From Fidelibacterota bacterium (GTDB lineage: Bacteria; Fidelibacterota; Marinisomatia; SCGC-AAA003-L08; D37C17): a stretch of 10,077 nucleotides of DNA. Where the stretch lies: positions 1-10,077 of the forward strand of contig JABHHG010000179.1 in NCBI GenBank assembly GCA_018671635.1. Reading direction: 5' to 3'. The notes beneath the pieces were generated by a model, which was not told the DNA's origin, ran no database searches, and saw only the letters and a list, made by a program, of their open reading frames with translations. The position numbers and the translations under genes were made by a program. Of this stretch, positions 7,178 through 10,077 are shown in pieces. Each line of letters begins with the position of its first letter. Position 1 is the stretch's first letter.

Positions 7178-8576
7178 GTTGTTCCTCTAAGGATTTTCGT
7201 AAAATATGAATCGTTTTATGTAGGTATTTTTGCTCATTCAGTTTCAAAACCTCAGCTTTTTGCAAATCACCAATTCGTTGTGTATCTTTTTGTTCTAACT
7301 TATCTCGCAAAGATGAAATAGTATGCTTTAACTGCTTTACATTATCTTGAGATTTTGAAACTGAATACTGAATTTTTTCTTCATTGCTGATATCTTTCTT
7401 TTCAAGTTCATCCCGCAAAGAATTTACCGTAGTACGGAGTTGCTTGTTTTCATCGTTGCTAATTGCTACAGATTTCTGAATTTTTTCTTCCACCTCAATT
7501 TGTGTTTTTTCCAATGTGTTACGAAGTGAATTGATGGATATTTTGAGCTGATTAATTTCACCCACATATTTCGCAGATTCTTTTTGAATCCGCTCTTCTG
7601 CTTCAGATTTACTGATTTCCAACCGCTCTCGTAAGGATTGGATTCCACTTTTGTATTGCTCCAACTTCATATTTGCAGCGGTAACCTTACGTTGAAGATC
7701 CTCTTCATACTTCACTTGCCGAAGTTCTAATTCCTCACGGAGAGATTGAACCGTTTTCTTTAATTGAGCAATCTCATTTTCAGATTTAGAGATAGCTTTT
7801 TGCACCGCCTTTTCTTTTTCAGATCGTAAAGCTTCTAATGTACTCCTTAATGATTGGACTGAAGATTTTAGCTGATTATTGTTTTCTGACATCTGAGCGG
7901 TAACCCGTTGAACCTCATCATCCTTCTCCGCATCAGATTTAACCAATCCCTCTCGCAAAGAGTTAATAGTGGCTTTGTATTGAGTAATTTGACCCATCGA
8001 ACGAGATTCAGCTTTTTGAACCTCATCTTCAGTCTTGCCTTTCTCAACTTCCAATTTATCCCGCAAAGAATTAACGGTTGTTTTTAGCTGATTATTTTCA
8101 TCTTTATATAGTGAGATAGATTTCTGAATTCGTTCTTCAATGTCAATTTGACTTTTCTCTAAAACACTGCGCAAACTAGAAACAGTAGATTTCAATTGAA
8201 GCAATTCTTTCGATGATGATGCTACCGCAGACTGAATCTCTTCCTCTCTCCGTGCTTTTTGAGCCTCCAGTACATTGCGTAAATTATTTACGGTATTCTT
8301 TAACTGCTTATTTTCATCACTTATAACAGCGGAGGCTTTTTGAATCAACTCATCACGTTGGATTCTTTCATGCTCTAACTCGTCACGAATGGACTGAACT
8401 AATTGCTTTAAGGATGATAGCTCATTGGCAGATTTCCGTTGTTCCGCTTGAAGTGTATCATCAATAGTAATATGTAAAGACTCCATCTTTTCACGCAATG
8501 CAATAATACTTAGCTTTAAATATTTATTTTCTTCTTCAAGCCCGATGGCAATTATGGGGATATTTTTCTTACTCAT
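7170..8576 (-). CDS. Long coiled-coil protein of twelve and a half 36-residue repeats
   Basis: This is a 468-aa protein with no recognised family. After a 19-residue head (MSKKNIPIIAIGLEEENKY) it is entirely repeats. Twelve units of exactly 36 residues start at residue 20 and every 36 after, and a 17-residue thirteenth unit ends the protein. The unit consensus is LKxTVxSLRxxLE, then about ten charged residues, then (I/V/L)QK and a polar, Ala/Ser-rich stretch. Arg at unit position 9 is present in all 13 units and Gln at position 24 in all 12. There is no Pro within the repeats, no Cys, no membrane helix and no signal peptide, so a cytoplasmic helical rod is expected. The ATG overlaps the preceding gene as ATGA with AAGGA six nt upstream, and its 3' end overlaps the cyclase start, so the three products should be made together. 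A scaffold or spacer role for the cyclase is inference; a filament-forming or cell-shape protein is an alternative. Confidence 0.87.
   Translation of the reverse strand: MSKKNIPIIAIGLEEENKYLKLSIIALREKMESLHITIDDTLQAEQRKSANELSSLKQLVQSIRDELEHERIQRDELIQKASAVISDENKQLKNTVNNLRNVLEAQKARREEEIQSAVASSSKELLQLKSTVSSLRSVLEKSQIDIEERIQKSISLYKDENNQLKTTVNSLRDKLEVEKGKTEDEVQKAESRSMGQITQYKATINSLREGLVKSDAEKDDEVQRVTAQMSENNNQLKSSVQSLRSTLEALRSEKEKAVQKAISKSENEIAQLKKTVQSLREELELRQVKYEEDLQRKVTAANMKLEQYKSGIQSLRERLEISKSEAEERIQKESAKYVGEINQLKISINSLRNTLEKTQIEVEEKIQKSVAISNDENKQLRTTVNSLRDELEKKDISNEEKIQYSVSKSQDNVKQLKHTISSLRDKLEQKDTQRIGDLQKAEVLKLNEQKYLHKTIHILRKSLEEQHG
7173..8519 (-). repeat. In-frame 108-bp tandem repeats encoding 36-residue coiled-coil units
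   Basis: There are twelve diverged 108-bp units (8519 down to 7224) plus a 51-bp partial unit (7223-7173), all in frame and without a single length change. The best conserved stretch encodes (V/I)xSLR; on the plus strand it recurs as CCCGCAAAGAATT-like words, for example near 7414 and 8060. Units 2, 4, 6 and 10 end in (D/S)EN(K/N)(Q/N)-type residues. Odd units carry Leu, Ile or Val at position 34. This suggests duplication of a 216-bp (72-residue) double unit in the history of the gene. Confidence 0.88.
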
Positions 8577-9259
8577 AGATTATCCTTTCTCCATATAGAA
8601 TACCAATCTTTAGCGTCGAGGGAATGTATTGAATTACCTTCATTATCAGTTGAATCAGTTTTTTTTGGACTATTAAAATCAGCCTGCAATAGTTGAGCAG
8701 AATTAGTATTTTCTTTTGGAAACTGGAAATGTTTTAGCAAATATAGTTTAAATTTAATTTTTCCTACATATTTAACGGCAGATTCAATTTGTGGATTGGA
8801 TTTGATATCCTTCCATTCAATATTATTTTTTTCTAGATCTTTTATAGGAGGTAGAAGCTCATCTTTACATAATCGTCGGATTTGATTAATAACATTAACT
8901 ACCGATCCAATCTGTACCTCTCGCTGCTTATTATCCCAATAAACTCTTCCTTTAATATAAGGGATATTATTTTGAGACTTATAAACAAGGGTAAGACTAA
9001 AGTCTTGAGGGATAAGCAGTCTAATTAAGGCATCTTTGTAATAGTCGGATATACGGGTATTCTCCTCTAATTTTAATTGAAGGGAGAGTATGTTCTTTTT
9101 GATTCGTTCTTCTTCGGTTGTGGCAGTTAAGAATTTGTCATGAATTTGTAATGATAGGGACTCAATCTGACTCAATTGCGATTTATTTGAAGATAAATGG
9201 CTTGACTCAGATTTTGCCTGAGAAATAAGACTGGTTAAGTGTTTCATGCTTTCTATCAT
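8573..9259 (-). CDS. Unrecognised coiled-coil plus globular protein, first gene of the cluster
   Basis: I do not recognise this gene. With the ATG at 9259 the product has 228 aa: a helical, Ser/Gln-rich coiled-coil region (about 5-70), a mixed alpha/beta globular region (about 80-180) containing the hairpin-like IKGRVYWDNKQREVQIGSV (102-120), a polar linker rich in Asn, Ser, Asp and Thr (about 181-216), and a tail KDWYSIWRKDN. Start choice: the 9259 ATG has GGA six nt upstream. Alternatives are ATG 9271 (no ribosome site), ATG 9247 and a TTG at 9310 (245 aa). No signal peptide or membrane helix is seen. Its stop overlaps the next start as ATGA, so it is coupled to the 36-residue-repeat protein and then the cyclase. 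The KDWxx(V/I)W tail resembles the cyclase C-terminus (KDWNGVW), hinting at a shared interaction, but this is a short match. Confidence 0.75.
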   Translation of the reverse strand: MIESMKHLTSLISQAKSESSHLSSNKSQLSQIESLSLQIHDKFLTATTEEERIKKNILSLQLKLEENTRISDYYKDALIRLLIPQDFSLTLVYKSQNNIPYIKGRVYWDNKQREVQIGSVVNVINQIRRLCKDELLPPIKDLEKNNIEWKDIKSNPQIESAVKYVGKIKFKLYLLKHFQFPKENTNSAQLLQADFNSPKKTDSTDNEGNSIHSLDAKDWYSIWRKDNL

Positions 9260-9464
9260 TTGTATTCCCATAAAAATATAAATATCTATGATGGATAAAA
9301 TATTATTCAATAAGCATACAATGCAAGGAGTTTATTCCCATTGATATTTTATATAAAAATAAGGGATATTTTTTGATACCATATGAGGTAATTGTAAAAA
9401 GATGTTTCAGCTCACAGAAATAATAAGATGCTATATGTATATTTACGTGAAGAAAGGATAGAAA
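9260..9464. other. Intergenic region between the leftward operon and the rightward small ORF
   Basis: This AT-rich stretch must hold the promoter of the leftward cluster, because no other gap in the cluster exceeds 19 nt. I see no consensus promoter. Weak minus-strand candidates are TTGCAT with TAATAT only 15 nt later (about 9329-9303) and TTGAAT with AGATAT (about 9310-9282). A 12-bp palindrome TTTTATATAAAA lies at 9347-9358. No gene or RNA is recognisable. Confidence 0.4.
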
Positions 9465-9524
9465 ATGTTATTTAAACTGTTTAAAAGAGAAGTTATTTTT
9501 ATCTGCCTTATGTCATATAGCATC
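9427..9524. repeat. 11-bp perfect inverted repeat flanking the small ORF start
   Basis: GATGCTATATG (9427-9437) and its exact reverse complement CATATAGCATC (9514-9524) are separated by 76 nt. The left arm is upstream of the ribosome site and the right arm falls in codons 17-20 of the 35-codon ORF, so pairing in RNA would enclose the start region. Each arm also reads as an extended -10-like TGcTATATg. A chance match is possible in such AT-rich DNA. Confidence 0.45.
9429..9437 (+). promoter_or_regulatory. Possible extended -10 element for the small ORF
   Basis: TGCTATATG fits the extended -10 pattern TGnTATAAT at six of its eight defined bases. It would start transcription near 9444, giving a leader of about 20 nt before the ATG at 9465 that includes the AGGA ribosome site. 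No -35 hexamer is visible at the right distance, so confidence is low. Confidence 0.22.
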
Positions 9525-9572
9525 ATATTCTGGATTTCAGTAGTGATGTTATTAATGAGCATGTTGGGTTAG
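9465..9572 (+). CDS. Possible 35-aa single-span membrane peptide
   Basis: A short rightward reading frame starts at an ATG preceded by AGGA six nt upstream (GAAGAAAGGATAGAAA before the ATG) and ends with TAG at 9570. The peptide begins MLFKLFKRE, with three basic residues, followed by about 24 mostly hydrophobic residues (VIFICLMSYSIIFW...MLLMSMLG), the normal layout of a small membrane protein with the N-terminus inside. It lies alone between the divergent operon and the tRNA gene. I know no family for it. Evidence is the ribosome site, the amphipathic-to-hydrophobic layout and an otherwise empty region; the short length means it could be a chance frame. Confidence 0.42.
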   Translation: MLFKLFKREVIFICLMSYSIIFWISVVMLLMSMLG

Positions 9573-9687
9573 TTTTATAATCTAAAAAAACTATATCAAT
9601 AATTATGAATTGTGTTTGCATGGCAAAATACAAAGCTGGTAAATTTCTGAGCTCAAAATACCGAGTTATTTCAGTATTATGAATGTT

Positions 9688-9762
9688 CGAGGTGTAGCGT
9701 AGTCCGGTCAGCGCACCTGCTTTGGGAGCAGGGGGTCGCAGGTTCGAATCCTGCCACCTCGA
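9688..9762 (+). tRNA. tRNA-Pro (anticodon UGG)
   Basis: The complete cloverleaf is 75 nt. The acceptor stem is CGAGGTG/CACCTCG with the C1-G72 pair typical of bacterial tRNA-Pro and discriminator A73. The D arm is GCGT/GCGC, the anticodon stem CCTGC/GCAGG with loop TTTGGGA (anticodon TGG), and the T arm GCAGG/CCTGC with loop TTCGAAT. The 3' CCA is not encoded (the sequence after A73 is CAC), so CCA must be added by the nucleotidyltransferase. UGG reads CCA and CCG and, by wobble, other Pro codons. A TATTAT at 9675-9680 is a possible -10, but no -35 is evident. Confidence 0.97.
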
Positions 9763-9774
9763 CACTGTAAAATT

Positions 9775-9802
9775 AAACCCCTTCTATATGTAGGGGTTTT
9801 TT
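9775..9802 (+). terminator. Rho-independent terminator after tRNA-Pro
   Basis: AAACCCC (9775-9781) pairs with GGGGTTT (9793-9799) around an 11-nt loop. A T9782-A9792 pair can extend the stem, and the T tract continues to 9802 and beyond (TTTTTTGTTTT). It lies 12 nt past the tRNA. The A-rich 5' side would also allow some termination from the opposite direction. Confidence 0.85.
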
Positions 9803-9850
9803 GTTTTCTTGATTAAATCATTTAAAGTCAAATAATATCAATTAATACCT

Positions 9851-9877
9851 AATTAAGGACACGAAATTAAGGACACG
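9851..9877. repeat. Tandem direct repeat AATTAAGGACACG x2
   Basis: AATTAAGGACACG occurs at 9851-9863 and 9865-9877, one base apart (period 14). GGACAC words next to AATTA remind me of termini near IS200-like/REP-associated Y1 transposases, but no transposase is in the window. The mobile-element link is a guess. Confidence 0.55.
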
Positions 9878-10017
9878 TTTTGATAGGATAAATTGATTAA
9901 GTTCAATTAGCAGTATATTCAAATATACCCACACCCCCAACCTTAGGTGCCACCCCCCTCTTTATATATCATCACCCACTCTCACATCACAAAGGAATTT
10001 ATTTCTCCTCGACAAAT

Positions 10018-10049
10018 CAAACTATTTTCAAAAAAGTTAAAATAGTTTG
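10018..10049. repeat. Perfect 11-bp inverted repeat at the right edge
   Basis: CAAACTATTTT (10018-10028) and AAAATAGTTTG (10039-10049) flank a 10-nt spacer. GACAAA (10011-10016) and TTTGTC (10046-10051) offer a second pairing register. There is no T tract after either arm, so a standard terminator is unlikely. An operator or RNA hairpin ahead of a gene beyond the edge is possible. Confidence 0.6.
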
Positions 10050-10077
10050 TCTTAAAACATGAAACATTCACGTATAT

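Larger units (their letters stand above)
9803..10077. other. Non-coding right end of the window
   Basis: No convincing reading frame is present on either strand. The stretch holds a tandem 13-mer (9851-9877), a 6-bp dyad GTATAT/ATATAC with a 4-nt spacer (9913-9928), a C-rich tract with almost no G on the plus strand (about 9926-9991) and an 11-bp inverted repeat (10018-10049). An ATG at 10059 opens a frame that runs off the edge after six codons with no clear ribosome site, so it is not called. Confidence 0.6.

Noticed and set aside
7173..8519. CRISPR-like or VNTR array suggested by regular 108-bp spacing
   Set aside because: The units are diverged, in frame, and encode a clear coiled-coil repeat; there are no constant repeats with unique spacers.
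9272..9310. Upstream extension of the first operon gene to a TTG at 9310
   Set aside because: It adds an AT-rich, unconserved-looking stretch with no signal-peptide layout; the ATG at 9259 has the better ribosome site.
9293..9331. Clear sigma70 promoter for the leftward operon
   Set aside because: TTGCAT/TAATAT-like hexamers exist but at poor spacing (15 nt); mentioned only as weak candidates.
9523..9765. 80-aa minus-strand frame beginning MSRWQDSNLRPPAPKAG
   Set aside because: It is the antisense of tRNA-Pro(UGG); this peptide is a well-known false gene arising opposite tRNA-Pro genes.
10059..10077. Start of a plus-strand gene (ATG at 10059)
   Set aside because: Only six codons are visible and there is no clear Shine-Dalgarno sequence, so it cannot be supported.

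Overview
The window is an AT-rich bacterial segment (roughly 38-40% GC by eye). It is dominated by one long leftward gene cluster covering about 9.26 kb down to position 1 and running off the left edge. A short rightward segment on the right holds a possible 35-codon membrane-peptide gene and a tRNA-Pro(UGG) with its terminator. The LptF/LptG-type permease says the organism is Gram-negative. Shine-Dalgarno sequences are visible in front of several genes, which argues against typical Bacteroidota, and the tRNA has no encoded CCA. A member of the wider Fibrobacterota-Chlorobiota-Bacteroidota neighbourhood, such as a marine Neomarinimicrobiota (SAR406), is my best guess. That guess is an inference and not proven here.

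Layout in transcription order (minus strand, right to left): an unrecognised 228-aa coiled-coil/globular protein (9259-8573); a 468-aa protein made almost wholly of 36-residue coiled-coil repeats (8576-7170); a 752-aa GAF-GAF-PAS class III adenylate cyclase resembling cyanobacterial CyaB1/CyaB2 (7177-4919); two related TPR proteins (4908-4159 and 4149-3532); a probable exported DUF2279/YfiM-like protein that appears to use a non-ATG start (3542-2547); an LptF/LptG permease (2527-1151); a gamma-class carbonic anhydrase-like protein (1154-642); and the N-terminal half of a thymidine/pyrimidine-nucleoside phosphorylase (636 to the left edge). Neighbouring genes overlap by 4-11 nt or are separated by at most 19 nt, so the cluster is very likely cotranscribed and translationally coupled.

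The first five genes look like a signalling module. The cyclase has all its catalytic residues, a tandem GAF sensor whose second GAF carries the complete NKFDE signature of cyclic-nucleotide-binding GAFs, and the Lys/Thr substrate-specificity pair of bicarbonate-responsive class IIIb enzymes. Two rod-like proteins are encoded directly upstream and two TPR adaptors directly downstream, which suggests a scaffolded cAMP-producing complex. The remaining genes (envelope permease, exported protein, carbonic anhydrase, nucleoside phosphorylase) look like housekeeping genes. The carbonic anhydrase could still matter, because it would change the bicarbonate pool that class IIIb cyclases sense.

The most notable element is the coiled-coil protein: twelve exact-length 36-residue units plus a half unit, with no indels. 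It has an invariant Arg and Gln and a 72-residue super-period in which one predicted core position alternates between aliphatic and Asn. The right-hand 315 bases after the tRNA hold no convincing gene, only a terminator, a tandem 13-mer repeat, a C-rich strand-skewed tract and a perfect 11-bp inverted repeat.
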